This document shows, in pieces, positions 8,437 through 16,695 of a stretch of 36,054 nt of DNA. Location of the stretch: the NCBI RefSeq assembly GCF_001913705.1, contig NZ_MKQD01000032.1, positions 1 through 36,054 on the forward strand. The letters run 5' to 3'. A program made the position numbers and the translations under genes. The notes under the pieces are model-generated. The model had not been told where the DNA came from and made no database searches. It saw only the letters and a program-made list of their open reading frames with translations. Positions within the stretch are counted from its first letter, which is position 1, and every line of letters begins with the position of its first letter. This DNA comes from Thalassotalea sp. PP2-459. Its GTDB lineage: Bacteria > Pseudomonadota > Gammaproteobacteria > Enterobacterales > Alteromonadaceae.

Positions 8437-9402
8437 ATGAAATATTTTCCTATCTTTCTAACCGCAGATCGAATTAATGCATTAATAATAGGCGGCGGTG
8501 ACGTTGCAGCGCGAAAAATTGAATTGCTGCTAAAAGCTAATTGTAAGATTACAGTGATGAGTGAAGATTGCAACATGGCTGTAGAGCGTTTAATTAACAC
8601 CGCATCACTTACCTATCTAGCGCATCAATATCAAGCAGATACTCTTGAGCAATACAATTTAGTGATTGCTGCGACTGATAATGAAACGGTTAATCAACAG
8701 GTTGCAGAGCGCGCTCATCAGCTTGATATTCTCGTCAATGTTGTTGATCAGCCCGCACTGTGTAGTTGGATAACGCCAAGTATTATTGATAGAGATCCGA
8801 TGCTTATTGCCTTATCGAGCTCAGGTTCAGCCCCAATTCTTTTACGTATGTTGCGTGAACAAATTGAAAAAACGCTGCCTGATGGTTACGGTAAACTTGC
8901 TGAGTTTAGTTATAAATTTAGAGATCACGTTAAAGCCCGTATTAAAGGTGTGAGAAATCGCCGTGCATTCTGGGAAGATATATTACGCGGGCGTATCGGA
9001 CAACGAGTACTCGATGGTGATATCGAACAAGCTGAAACACAACTTATTCAACAACTTAAGCGGGAAATTTCTTTGCCAGAAGGGGAAATTATTTTCATCC
9101 ATACCTTGCTAGGTAATCCTGATAATTTAACGTTGGCCGCTCACAGAGAAATGCAGTTTGCCGATGCGGTATTTTATGATGAACAAGTAAACCCAGCCTT
9201 TATTGAGTATATTCGAAGAGACGCAGATAAGTACCCTCAACAAATCAACGCTGATGTATTAATAAATGCACAACATGCATTAGAGCTTGCAGAAGAAGGA
9301 CAGAAAATCATTTATTTGTTAGCCGGTCATCAAACGATACCACATAATTCAGCACTATCGCTCAGCCAAGTAACAGTAAAAGAGCTTGTGTGTGGCACTT
9401 AA
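8437..9402 (+). CDS. precorrin-2 dehydrogenase / sirohydrochlorin ferrochelatase with decayed SUMT tail
   Basis: Residues 1-210 match the N-terminal half of CysG, which oxidises precorrin-2 with NAD and inserts iron to give sirohaem. The NAD-binding loop is ALIIGGGDVAARK, and WITPSIIDRDPMLIALSSSG aligns with the CysG active-site/phosphoserine region. Residues 215-300 look like the first half of a uroporphyrinogen III methyltransferase: LGNPDNLTLAAHREMQFADAV, then VNPAFIEYIRRDADKY. The SAM-binding GGDPF region has become LLAGHQTIP, and the second half is missing (321 residues versus 457 in E. coli CysG). The methyltransferase step must therefore come from a separate enzyme elsewhere. Confidence 0.9.
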   Translation: MKYFPIFLTADRINALIIGGGDVAARKIELLLKANCKITVMSEDCNMAVERLINTASLTYLAHQYQADTLEQYNLVIAATDNETVNQQVAERAHQLDILVNVVDQPALCSWITPSIIDRDPMLIALSSSGSAPILLRMLREQIEKTLPDGYGKLAEFSYKFRDHVKARIKGVRNRRAFWEDILRGRIGQRVLDGDIEQAETQLIQQLKREISLPEGEIIFIHTLLGNPDNLTLAAHREMQFADAVFYDEQVNPAFIEYIRRDADKYPQQINADVLINAQHALELAEEGQKIIYLLAGHQTIPHNSALSLSQVTVKELVCGT

Positions 9403-9429
9403 CGTTTAGCACGAGCATGAACAACCACT

Positions 9430-9459
9430 AAAAAAAGCCCCACTCTCACGAGCGGGGCT
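9430..9459 (-). terminator. terminator of the candidate small RNA
   Basis: AGCCCC (9436-9441) pairs with GGGGCT (9454-9459), with an inner CTC/GAG pairing. On the minus strand it is followed by seven T (9436-9430); on the plus strand no T run follows. It therefore ends leftward transcription and not the siroheme gene. Confidence 0.8.
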
Positions 9460-9657
9460 AACAATACGTTTACGTAGTAAGAGCAATTCTACGCACGTAC
9501 TCCCGGAAAGAAGTACCCATGCAGGTACATCAACCATTAAAGACTCAAAACACATAAGTAAGGGCAAATATTTGCTTTGACTTTAATGTAAACACTTGCT
9601 GTTAATACCTTTACTCTGGCTATATGAGTAAAAATACTTAAGGGTTAACATCAAGTT
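9430..9657 (-). ncRNA. candidate Fur-controlled small RNA
   Basis: A complete minus-strand transcription unit without a convincing gene: a Fur box (9697-9715), a -35 TTGACT and -10 TAGTAT 17 bp apart, about 228 nt of transcript, and a terminator hairpin with seven U (9430-9459). The transcript could form a GTACC/GGTAC hairpin (near 9511-9526) or an alternative GTACT/AGTAC pairing just after it, plus a CGTAG/CTACG hairpin (near 9475-9495). The segment AGAATTGCTCTTAC shares ATTGCTC with the RyhB core as I remember it, too short to prove homology. By position and regulation it is a candidate RyhB-type iron-sparing RNA. Confidence 0.45.
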
Positions 9658-9663
9658 GTTTGT

Positions 9664-9692
9664 ATACTAGCAATGCATTCCCTCACAGTCAA
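9664..9692 (-). promoter_or_regulatory. sigma70 promoter of the candidate small RNA
   Basis: On the minus strand TTGACT (9687-9692) is separated by 17 bp from TAGTAT (9664-9669). It sits just downstream of the Fur box, as expected for iron repression. Confidence 0.6.
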
Positions 9693-9696
9693 TACA

Positions 9697-9715
9697 AATG
9701 AGAATTATTTTTATT
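9697..9715. promoter_or_regulatory. Fur box in intergenic region
   Basis: AATGAGAATTATTTTTATT matches 15 of 18 symmetrical positions of AATGATAAT-N-ATTATCATT. The upstream flank of any annotated gene is not near: the TonB receptor gene ends, not starts, beside it. The Fur box therefore most likely serves the minus-strand small RNA. Confidence 0.7.
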
Positions 9716-9731
9716 AACATTTTATTTATTA

Positions 9732-9762
9732 AAAAGGTTTGATAATAAATACCAAACCTTTT
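9732..9762 (-). terminator. terminator of the FecA-like receptor gene
   Basis: AAAAGGTTTG (9732-9741) pairs with CAAACCTTTT (9753-9762) around an 11-nt loop, 22 bp after the receptor stop codon. On the minus strand TT then AT-rich sequence follows, a modest T run. Confidence 0.7.
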
Positions 9763-9783
9763 CGTTATTCTGATTGACGCAAC

Positions 9784-11952
9784 TTAGAAGCTGTATTGGT
9801 AACTCGCAGATAACGTACGCGGTTTGCCAACCATTATTGAACCATGTGTACGCGACACCATATAGTCTTCATCTAACAAATTATCAACGCTAAGCTTAAC
9901 TGTCTGATTATTATCAAGCTCATAGCTCGTTGATAAATCAACCACAGTGCGACTTGCAATTTTTTCATCCGCAGGAATACCACTTTGGCCTGCATTGGTG
10001 CGCATTTCTGCTAAATAACGAATAAGCAAGTCAGTACGCCAGTTGTCTCCAACAATACCTGCGGTTAATTGCAATTGTTGTTCGGGTAAGTAAGGAAGTT
10101 CATCACCTTTTACTACACTTCCCCAAAAATCAGAATCGAAACTGTTATCAAATTCGGTATTGGTTAACGTATAAGTGATGTCGAAAGGTATAGTTAGAGA
10201 AGAAGTCACAAATTCGTACCCTGCTTTTACTTCTAAACCAGAAACAGATACTTCGCCGGCGTTGTATTGATTACCGATGTTTTCGTCATCACAATTTTGG
10301 CTTGCAGTACAATTTCCATGCATGTTTTCATAATCTGAAATAAACGCTATCGCTTCACCATTAAAGGCATTATCTTGATAACGAAGACCAAACTCGTAAT
10401 TCATGCTTTCTTCATTTTCACTATCGGTATTACCTGGTGCTGGTGGCGCAAAACCTTTTTGTACACCGCCTAGTAGTAATAACTCATTATTCACTCGATA
10501 ACTTAAAGCAAGTGACGGTAACCAAACATCAACATCATTCTTCTTATGCGCTGGCGATGCTGTACGAGCAACGTCAGATTTACCCCAATCATGACGCTCA
10601 ATCGTCATATCTTCATAGCGTAATCCTGCATTAATAATAAAGTCACCTACGGTGTATTCGTCATGAACATAAACCGCGAGTGCTTTAGCGCTGTCTATTC
10701 GATTTGAGTCAGTACCTGGAACACCTGCGCTAGTGAGTATCATTTCATAAGCACTATCTAAATTATATTTATCAACCCACTGGTAACGATCCATTTCATC
10801 TTCATGGTATCGTACGCCAAACTTTACTTGGTGATCATCAAAATCTGCATCTAAAACCGTTTGAATGCCTTGCGCTAAATAATCACGATTATTTGCTTTT
10901 ACATCTACAGAAATACTGTTATCTACATTCTCTTGCGCATCAAACGCTGCGGCAACTTCAACGCCACCACTACCTAAACTTTTACCTGCAATCTTACTCG
11001 TTTTGTACCAGTTACGGCTAAAATCGTTATGATAAGCTGAAGTACCAAGCACAAATCGTGGCGACAACTGAATGAGATGATTTAATTGTAATTGTTTATG
11101 CTCAGTAGACATGTTGTCGAGTTGAGAAGCAGAATAACGTTGGTATGGATCTGAACTGAAATCTTCCGCAGTTAAGCCGATATAAGTTTCATCTGAATCT
11201 TCATCTGCATATTTCAATTTAAACTCTAACTCTTGGTAATATGCGGCACTAGCATCTGAACGAAGTAAGACTTTCGTCATGATGTCATTTTTTACAAAAC
11301 CAGTCCCTTTATCCGTGTGATTAATGTCTTTAAAGCCGTCAGCTTGATAACGGTGAACTTCGAACACTGAAGCGATATTTTTACCTGACCCTCCAACAAA
11401 ACCATGCACTTTATTATAACCGTCTTGTCCTAGGCTCAAGCTTAACTTACCTGCAAGATCTTCTTGTGGTATCTGACGAGATAGAAGGTTAATCACACCT
11501 CCCGTAGTACGAGGACCGTACATCGCACTCGAAGTACCCTTTAACACTTCAATTGATTGCATTCGACTAGCTGTAGGAAAGTAATAAGCAGAAGGTGATG
11601 CGTAAGGTGCTGGAGCAGCTAATACACCATCTTCCATGATTGTTACTTTTTCACTTCTGTTTTGTCCCGTACCACGCATACCAATATTAGGACGAAGACC
11701 ATAGCCATCTTCCTCTAATACATAAACACCAGGAACTGATGTTAACGTTCGCATGATGTCACTGTAATCAAACTTTTCTAACTCTTTTTCAGATAATACA
11801 TGAGCGCTACCGGGTGCATTATTGACATTGTGTTCATTACCAAAAATAGTCAAATGCTCCATATCTGTCTTTTCGGTTGCTTGAACGTTTGTTGAAATAG
11901 CGACTGAAATTGCTAATGCAATACATGCTGGCTTTAAGGCTAAATGAATCAC
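9784..11952 (-). CDS. FecA-like TonB-dependent outer-membrane receptor
   Basis: A 722-residue receptor for energy-driven uptake across the outer membrane, probably of a ferric complex. It uses a GTG start with AAGGG upstream and a signal peptide ending VQA. The plug domain (about 30-160) has PNIGMRGTGQNRSEKVTIMED, then APAPYASPSAYYFP and the MYGPRTTGGVINLLSR segment. That combination fits the FecA subgroup (E. coli FecA has DG...APYGQP and GGVVNFVTR). A 22-strand barrel follows and ends in ASYQYSF, with a C-terminal Phe. A Fur box lies about 60 bp upstream. No fecR/fecI pair or ABC genes are nearby, so the ligand (citrate or a siderophore) is not settled. Confidence 0.9.
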   Translation of the reverse strand: MIHLALKPACIALAISVAISTNVQATEKTDMEHLTIFGNEHNVNNAPGSAHVLSEKELEKFDYSDIMRTLTSVPGVYVLEEDGYGLRPNIGMRGTGQNRSEKVTIMEDGVLAAPAPYASPSAYYFPTASRMQSIEVLKGTSSAMYGPRTTGGVINLLSRQIPQEDLAGKLSLSLGQDGYNKVHGFVGGSGKNIASVFEVHRYQADGFKDINHTDKGTGFVKNDIMTKVLLRSDASAAYYQELEFKLKYADEDSDETYIGLTAEDFSSDPYQRYSASQLDNMSTEHKQLQLNHLIQLSPRFVLGTSAYHNDFSRNWYKTSKIAGKSLGSGGVEVAAAFDAQENVDNSISVDVKANNRDYLAQGIQTVLDADFDDHQVKFGVRYHEDEMDRYQWVDKYNLDSAYEMILTSAGVPGTDSNRIDSAKALAVYVHDEYTVGDFIINAGLRYEDMTIERHDWGKSDVARTASPAHKKNDVDVWLPSLALSYRVNNELLLLGGVQKGFAPPAPGNTDSENEESMNYEFGLRYQDNAFNGEAIAFISDYENMHGNCTASQNCDDENIGNQYNAGEVSVSGLEVKAGYEFVTSSLTIPFDITYTLTNTEFDNSFDSDFWGSVVKGDELPYLPEQQLQLTAGIVGDNWRTDLLIRYLAEMRTNAGQSGIPADEKIASRTVVDLSTSYELDNNQTVKLSVDNLLDEDYMVSRTHGSIMVGKPRTLSASYQYSF

Positions 11953-12011
11953 GAATTGAAACCCTTATATAAACGATAAAATTAAATTGGCGCAATTAGA
12001 ACACTCAATAA

Positions 12012-12030
12012 AATAAGAATCAATATCATT
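12012..12030. promoter_or_regulatory. Fur box upstream of the FecA-like receptor
   Basis: AATAAGAATCAATATCATT matches 15 of 18 symmetrical positions of the Fur consensus and lies 60-78 bp before the receptor start. It predicts iron repression. Confidence 0.7.
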
Positions 12031-12104
12031 TGTATTTATTTAACCAATGTAAGCGCTTCCGCACCAATTATTGTGTATTGTCAGTATTAACCTTGTGATG
12101 AACA

Positions 12105-12812
12105 TTAATCAGGTGAATGTGAATGCACAATGACCTCTCTTTCTTTGAAACCTTGATGGATCATTTTAGTAAGAAGTGGATCCGCTTCATTATCACCAAT
12201 ATCGGCATAATCAATCGTTTGAAAGGTTAAAATGTTATTGACATAATTTTGCACATCTTCCAATTCATGGTTGATGCTCGTTAATTGCCAGCTTGTCAGT
12301 AAATTTTCTTCCGTTTTAATGACTAATTTTTCAACTAAACGCAGTGTTGGCAACCAATATAAGGTGTACTCAATCTGATTAACTTTTGAGGTTAATACCT
12401 CAACGCGATAACACCCTTTACTTTGAATTTCTATGCGTTCCATATTCGCAACAAATTGATCTGTTAATAGTTGCCACTGTTGCTGCCAAGTGGCTGTATA
12501 TGAGCGCACTGGTATTTCATCAGTTTGATATTCAATCGCTTTTTGATAATCAGGAAAATAACGTGTCAGTAACAAATGCTGTTCAGATGGCTTACTCCAC
12601 AAGTCGCCATAGCTTTTGCCATGATAATATTGACCTACCTGATTATTTAATCGTGCTAAGGTTAATGTATCACGAGTAATGCTACCTTTGACATTTTGAT
12701 GATTAACTTGATAGTTAGCAATAAGTTGAGCAGGGTTTTCTTTGCAAATACTCGCGGCAAAAATTGTATGACACGTAAAGGTGAATACTAATGAAAATAG
12801 CGCTAATCTCAT
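12105..12812 (-). CDS. secreted protein of unknown function
   Basis: I do not recognise this 235-residue protein. The start at 12812 is preferred over an ATG four codons upstream because GAGAGA stands 5-10 bp before it and the signal peptide then begins directly (MRLALFSLVFTFTCHTIFA). The mature part is rich in Gln, Tyr and Leu with predicted beta strands (YRVEVLTSKVNQIEYTLYWL, LVEKLVIKTEENLLTSWQL), which suggests a small periplasmic beta domain, loosely like lipoprotein-carrier or RseB folds. It follows the phosphatase genes on the same strand, but a strong terminator lies only 12 bp before its start. Expression would need readthrough or a promoter overlapping that hairpin. A Pho or outer-membrane link is only a guess. 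Confidence 0.75.
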   Translation of the reverse strand: MRLALFSLVFTFTCHTIFAASICKENPAQLIANYQVNHQNVKGSITRDTLTLARLNNQVGQYYHGKSYGDLWSKPSEQHLLLTRYFPDYQKAIEYQTDEIPVRSYTATWQQQWQLLTDQFVANMERIEIQSKGCYRVEVLTSKVNQIEYTLYWLPTLRLVEKLVIKTEENLLTSWQLTSINHELEDVQNYVNNILTFQTIDYADIGDNEADPLLTKMIHQGFKEREVIVHSHSPD

Positions 12813-12824
12813 GGTATCTCTCAT

Positions 12825-12871
12825 AAAAAACGTTGGTACAAATATCTAAATGACACTTATACCAACGTTTT
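12825..12871 (-). terminator. terminator after the alkaline phosphatase pair
   Basis: AAAACGTTGGTA (12827-12838) and TACCAACGTTTT (12860-12871) form a perfect 12-bp stem around a 21-nt loop. On the minus strand a six-T run (12830-12825) follows. It lies between the phosphatase stop and the start of the secreted protein at 12812. Confidence 0.8.
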
Positions 12872-12891
12872 ATGACAAGATATTTACAGGG

Positions 12892-14724
12892 TTAATTTAA
12901 AGCTGCTTCAGCTTGATTAACCAAGTCTGAGGCATGATTAATAACATGATAAATCAGGCTTTGTTCATTTGTTCCAGTAATGAGGTGAGCACCGGGACCT
13001 TTTGCATAAACACCAACATCTTCACCTGCATGTGTTTCCGACCCCATAGGTACTAGCGCTTCTTGATGGAAGCCAGGAGCTGTTGTGTCAATTTCAGTTA
13101 GGTTTTGACGTGTATTAACATAAGGATGCGCATAACCAGCATCAGCATCTGTTTCAGCACCTAAATCTTTAAAACCCAGGCCATTAGTATAACCTAACGT
13201 AGTATAAGGCATGCCATCGGCTGCTAACGCAGGTTCAATACTGCCGATACTGACAACTTTACCTAAAATAGGGTTACCACGTTTTGGGTAACCAGCCATG
13301 GTAAATACGTGGCTGTGATCTGCGGTTACAATAATCAAGGTTTCATCTGGATCTGTTGAATCTACCGCCGCTTGCACCGCTTCTGCAAACTCAATCGTAT
13401 CTTCAAGAGCGTTAAAAGCATTGCCCGCGTGATGACCATGATCAATACGACCAGATTCCACCATCAAAAAGTACCCTTGTTGATTGTTATCTAAAATATC
13501 AATCGCCTTTTCGGTCATTTCAGTTAAGCTCGGCTCACCAGCAATATCGTTAGCTCTATCGGCTTCATAATGCATATGTGATTCATTAAATAAGCCAAAA
13601 ACTCTTTCTGTTGTTTCAGCATTCAACGCATTGAAGCTATTACGGTCGATTACGTAATGACCTGTGGGGTAGCTTGCTTGCCATTCAGCAGTTAAGTCTC
13701 TACCATCGGTACGATCCCCTTCAATGGCACTCGAAGCATCTGTACTATTAAAAGCAGCATCCTTCGGTAGAAAGTGACGACGACCACCGCCTAACATAAC
13801 TTCCACTCCATCTACATTTAAGCCCGCAAATCTTGCCTCTAAATTAGCCTCGAAGTTTACCAGTTGTGACGCAATATCTTCACATCCTTTTGCAACCTCA
13901 TCTGCTGGCATATCAGAAACATCTTCCCAGTTGCGATCAGCTGATTTTGCATACGTTGCAGCAGGAGTGGCATGCGTAATACGAGCAGTTGAAATAACAC
14001 CTGTAGATTTGCCGGCAATCTCTGCTAACTCAAACGCTGTGACAAGTTCATTACCAGAGACTGAATCACAACTTCCTCTGCTTACACCTTCAGCAACCCC
14101 AATAACACCTACATCAGTTTTAACGCCTGACATCATCGCTGTCATCGTGCCTGCAGAGTCAGGTGTTTGAGCATCAACGTTATATGTTTTTGCATAACCT
14201 GAAAATGGAAACTTATCAAAGCTTAACTGGTGTTCTTCCCCCATTTTACCCATTTTTTGTCCTGCTAATATACGTGCAGCCGTCACAGTAGAGATCCCCA
14301 TACCATCACCAACAAAAAGAATAATATTTTTCGCTTTACCCGCAGTATTTGTGATTGCGGCATTATTAGCAACTGACTGTGTGATTTGTTCCTCGCCCGC
14401 ACTAAACCATGGGTTATTAGTCGTGGTATCAACACTCCCCCCTGCTACATTAGTAACCGACGGTGAACAAACATATTCACTTGCATCAACCTCAGCGTCA
14501 TCCAATGACCCATTTTCATTTACGTCAACGCCTGAATCAATTCTTACTCCTGAGTTGCGACATGTTTCATGACCAACGGGTACATAAGTTTGTTGTATCA
14601 AACTGTTTAATCCATTCTCTCCTGATACTCCATTAACCCCATTTGTACCGTCTTTCCCATCATCTCCGTCACAACCTACAAGTGCTATAGCAATAGATAA
14701 AGATATATATTTTAATGTTTTCAT
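12892..14724 (-). CDS. lipoprotein alkaline phosphatase with collagen-like N-terminus
   Basis: A PhoA-type phosphomonoesterase of 610 residues. A lipobox (IALVGC, Cys18) predicts membrane attachment. It is followed by a short Gly-X-Y collagen-like run (DGDDGKDGTNGVNGVSGENG, about 19-38). Next is a small Cys-containing module with an Asp/Asn-rich EF-hand-like loop (DSGVDVNENGSLDDAEVD, about 63-80). The phosphatase domain begins near 130: metal Asp in ILFVGDGMG, nucleophile Ser near 190 in QTPDSAGTMTAM, VESGRIDHGHHAG, VTADHSH and GSETHAGED, all key residues kept. It lies 11 bp after a closely similar paralogue and is evidently a tandem duplicate that gained the N-terminal modules. It should share that gene's Pho-box promoter. 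Confidence 0.93.
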   Translation of the reverse strand: MKTLKYISLSIAIALVGCDGDDGKDGTNGVNGVSGENGLNSLIQQTYVPVGHETCRNSGVRIDSGVDVNENGSLDDAEVDASEYVCSPSVTNVAGGSVDTTTNNPWFSAGEEQITQSVANNAAITNTAGKAKNIILFVGDGMGISTVTAARILAGQKMGKMGEEHQLSFDKFPFSGYAKTYNVDAQTPDSAGTMTAMMSGVKTDVGVIGVAEGVSRGSCDSVSGNELVTAFELAEIAGKSTGVISTARITHATPAATYAKSADRNWEDVSDMPADEVAKGCEDIASQLVNFEANLEARFAGLNVDGVEVMLGGGRRHFLPKDAAFNSTDASSAIEGDRTDGRDLTAEWQASYPTGHYVIDRNSFNALNAETTERVFGLFNESHMHYEADRANDIAGEPSLTEMTEKAIDILDNNQQGYFLMVESGRIDHGHHAGNAFNALEDTIEFAEAVQAAVDSTDPDETLIIVTADHSHVFTMAGYPKRGNPILGKVVSIGSIEPALAADGMPYTTLGYTNGLGFKDLGAETDADAGYAHPYVNTRQNLTEIDTTAPGFHQEALVPMGSETHAGEDVGVYAKGPGAHLITGTNEQSLIYHVINHASDLVNQAEAALN

Positions 14725-14735
14725 TTTGTTGTCCC

Positions 14736-16319
14736 CTAATTGCCAATCAAGCCGAGTGATTTATTGATAAGCTGGAATATTACACTTTGTTCGATAACGC
14801 CTTGTGCCAAGTGAGCACCTGGACCTTGCGCATGAAGTGAGATATCTTCACCGGCATGTGTTTCAGAACCCATAGGAATAGCGGCTTCTTGATGAAAGCC
14901 TGGTGTATTAGTATCAACAATGGTTAAATCTTGGCGTCCCGCAACGGCTGATTCGTTATAACTTTGGTCTGCATCTGTTTCCATTTGTAAATTACGAAAA
15001 CCAAGTCCATTGGTATAGCCTAGTGTGGTATAAGGCATACCATCGGCCGCTAATGCAGGTTCGGTAGCCCCCACATTAACCACTTTACCTAAAATAGGAT
15101 TGCCACGTTTTGGATATCCTGCAATGGTAAATACATGACTATGGTCAGCGGTGACCAGTATAAGTGTTTCTTCTGGGTTGGTAGCATCAATTGCTTTTTG
15201 CACTGCATTGGCAAATTCAATCGTATCAGTTAACGCGTTATAAGCACTACCTGCATGATGACCATGATCTATCCGACCCGACTCTACAACAAGCAAATAG
15301 CCTTTATCATTATTACTCAACACATCAATCGCTTTTTCAGTCATCTGGCTGAGGCTTGGCTCACCTGAAATATCATTTTCTCTATCAGCTTCATAGTTCA
15401 TATGCGATTCGTTAAATAAGCCAAAAACACGCTCAGTTTCCTCTGTATCAATCGCATCAAAACCCGCTTGATCGATCACAAAGGTGCCATTTGGATACAT
15501 TGTTTGCCATTCTGCCGTTAAGTCTCGATTATCAGTACGATCCCCTTCAACAGTACTTCTTGCATCAGCACTATTAAAGGCTTCATCTTTAGGTAAAAAA
15601 TGACGACGACCTCCCCCCATAACAACATCAATTCCATCGACATCAATTCCAGGAAACCTTTGCTCAAGGTTTTTCTCAAAGTTAATAAGCTGAGATGCTA
15701 TATCCTCACAACCCTGTTCAATAGCTGTATCAGGCATATCAGATACATCTTCCCAGTTGCGATCTGCAGATTTTGCATAAGCTGCTGCTGGTGTCGCGTG
15801 AGTTATACGTGCACTAGAAATAATTCCCGTAGAGAGACCTTTTATCTCAGCAATCTCTACAGCTGTAATTAATTCATTACCTTGAACACTCGCACATTCA
15901 CCACGTTCAATATTTTCATTAACACCAAGTACACCGGCATCAGTCTTAACACCTGACATCATCGCTGTCATCGTACCAGCAGAGTCAGGGGTTTGTGCAT
16001 CCGTATTATATGTTTTAACCTGTGCTGAATATGGAAACGTTTCAAAGCTCAAGTAACCTTCTTCTCCTGAGTTTCCTGCCATTTGCCCTTGTAAAATTCG
16101 TGCTGCAGTAAGCGTAGAAATACCCATGCCATCGCCGACAAATAAAATAACATTTTTCGCTTTTGTACGAGAGGCGACCTGTTGTTTATCTGAAAGTTTT
16201 GATTGCGCTTGCGTGTACCAGTTGCTTTCTTTTTGAATGCTCGGAATAACATCTGATAATGCTACTGAGCTTAAAAATAAAGACGGAATAACTGATAGTG
16301 AAACCCATCTAGTGTTCAT
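14736..16319 (-). CDS. phoA: secreted PhoA-type alkaline phosphatase
   Basis: Releases phosphate from organic monoesters outside the cytoplasm. It is 527 residues, with a cleavable-looking signal peptide (MNTRWVSLSVIPSLFLSSVA). The metal and catalytic set is complete: Asp63 in VILFVGDGMG, the nucleophile Ser113 in TPDSAGTMTAM, VESGRIDHGHHAG, VTADHSH and GSETHAGED. It has no collagen-like or lipobox part, unlike its downstream copy. RBS GAGGAAGG is strong. It is the first gene after a phased array of Pho half-sites (16466-16528) and a leader carrying a 13-bp inverted repeat. Both points predict phosphate-starvation control. Confidence 0.93.
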   Translation of the reverse strand: MNTRWVSLSVIPSLFLSSVALSDVIPSIQKESNWYTQAQSKLSDKQQVASRTKAKNVILFVGDGMGISTLTAARILQGQMAGNSGEEGYLSFETFPYSAQVKTYNTDAQTPDSAGTMTAMMSGVKTDAGVLGVNENIERGECASVQGNELITAVEIAEIKGLSTGIISSARITHATPAAAYAKSADRNWEDVSDMPDTAIEQGCEDIASQLINFEKNLEQRFPGIDVDGIDVVMGGGRRHFLPKDEAFNSADARSTVEGDRTDNRDLTAEWQTMYPNGTFVIDQAGFDAIDTEETERVFGLFNESHMNYEADRENDISGEPSLSQMTEKAIDVLSNNDKGYLLVVESGRIDHGHHAGSAYNALTDTIEFANAVQKAIDATNPEETLILVTADHSHVFTIAGYPKRGNPILGKVVNVGATEPALAADGMPYTTLGYTNGLGFRNLQMETDADQSYNESAVAGRQDLTIVDTNTPGFHQEAAIPMGSETHAGEDISLHAQGPGAHLAQGVIEQSVIFQLINKSLGLIGN

Positions 16320-16366
16320 ATTTCCTTCCTCGGATCATTGTAATTGTTTAAATAACTGACTAGGAG

Positions 16367-16419
16367 CTGTTGATCTTTCAAGATTAAATTTGTTCGAACT
16401 AAACGCGAAAGATCAACAG
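16367..16419. repeat. 13-bp inverted repeat in the phosphatase mRNA leader
   Basis: CTGTTGATCTTTC (16367-16379) and GAAAGATCAACAG (16407-16419) match perfectly around a 27-bp loop. No T run follows, so it is not a plain terminator. It would be a long hairpin in the phoA leader, either stabilising or regulatory, or the trace of a small inverted-repeat element inserted there. Confidence 0.55.
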
Positions 16420-16450
16420 GCCTTAATGCTCAACGACATTAATTTTTCAG

Positions 16451-16528
16451 ATACTAGCGATGAAAAATGACACTTAGATGGATTGAATATGACTAACCCA
16501 TTAATTTTGGGTAACAGTAATATGACAA
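16451..16528 (-). promoter_or_regulatory. phased Pho-box array and -10 of the phosphatase operon
   Basis: On the minus strand PhoB-like half-sites stand at exact 11-bp steps: TTGTCATA (16521-16528), CTGTTACC (16510-16517), TAGTCATA (16488-16495, three steps on) and GTGTCATT (16466-16473, five steps on). The E. coli half-site is CTGTCATA. A -10 TAGTAT (16451-16456) follows the last half-site after 9 bp, the usual geometry when PhoB replaces a -35. The start would be near 16444, giving a leader of about 125 nt. The rest of 16320-16695 shows no gene. Confidence 0.75.
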
Positions 16529-16695
16529 CTTGAAGACAAAAACGAAATGTAAGGGTTAATGACTAAGGAAAGGACAACAGCTTATTAACGATAATTAAAT
16601 GGATAAACCATAGTAAACCTGCCATCAGAACAATGACTATGTATTATTCAAATACCTACTCTCGTGCGCAAGCCTTCAAGCATTTTGAACGCACT

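Noticed and set aside
9411-9560. A minus-strand open frame of about 49 codons through the candidate small RNA and its terminator
   Set aside because: It runs through the terminator hairpin, has no good ribosome site, and its composition looks like chance reading of a structured RNA.
9784-11952. B12 receptor BtuB for the receptor at 9784-11952
   Set aside because: The plug motif set matches the FecA group and the promoter has a Fur box, with no B12 riboswitch.
12049-12060. GTAAGCGCTTCC, resembling a LacI-family operator near the FecA-like receptor
   Set aside because: Only the eight-base centre AAGCGCTT is symmetrical and the flanks do not match, so chance is likely.
16049-16252. A 67-codon minus-strand frame inside the phosphatase gene
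   Set aside because: It overlaps the well-supported phosphatase coding sequence in another frame and has no domain features.
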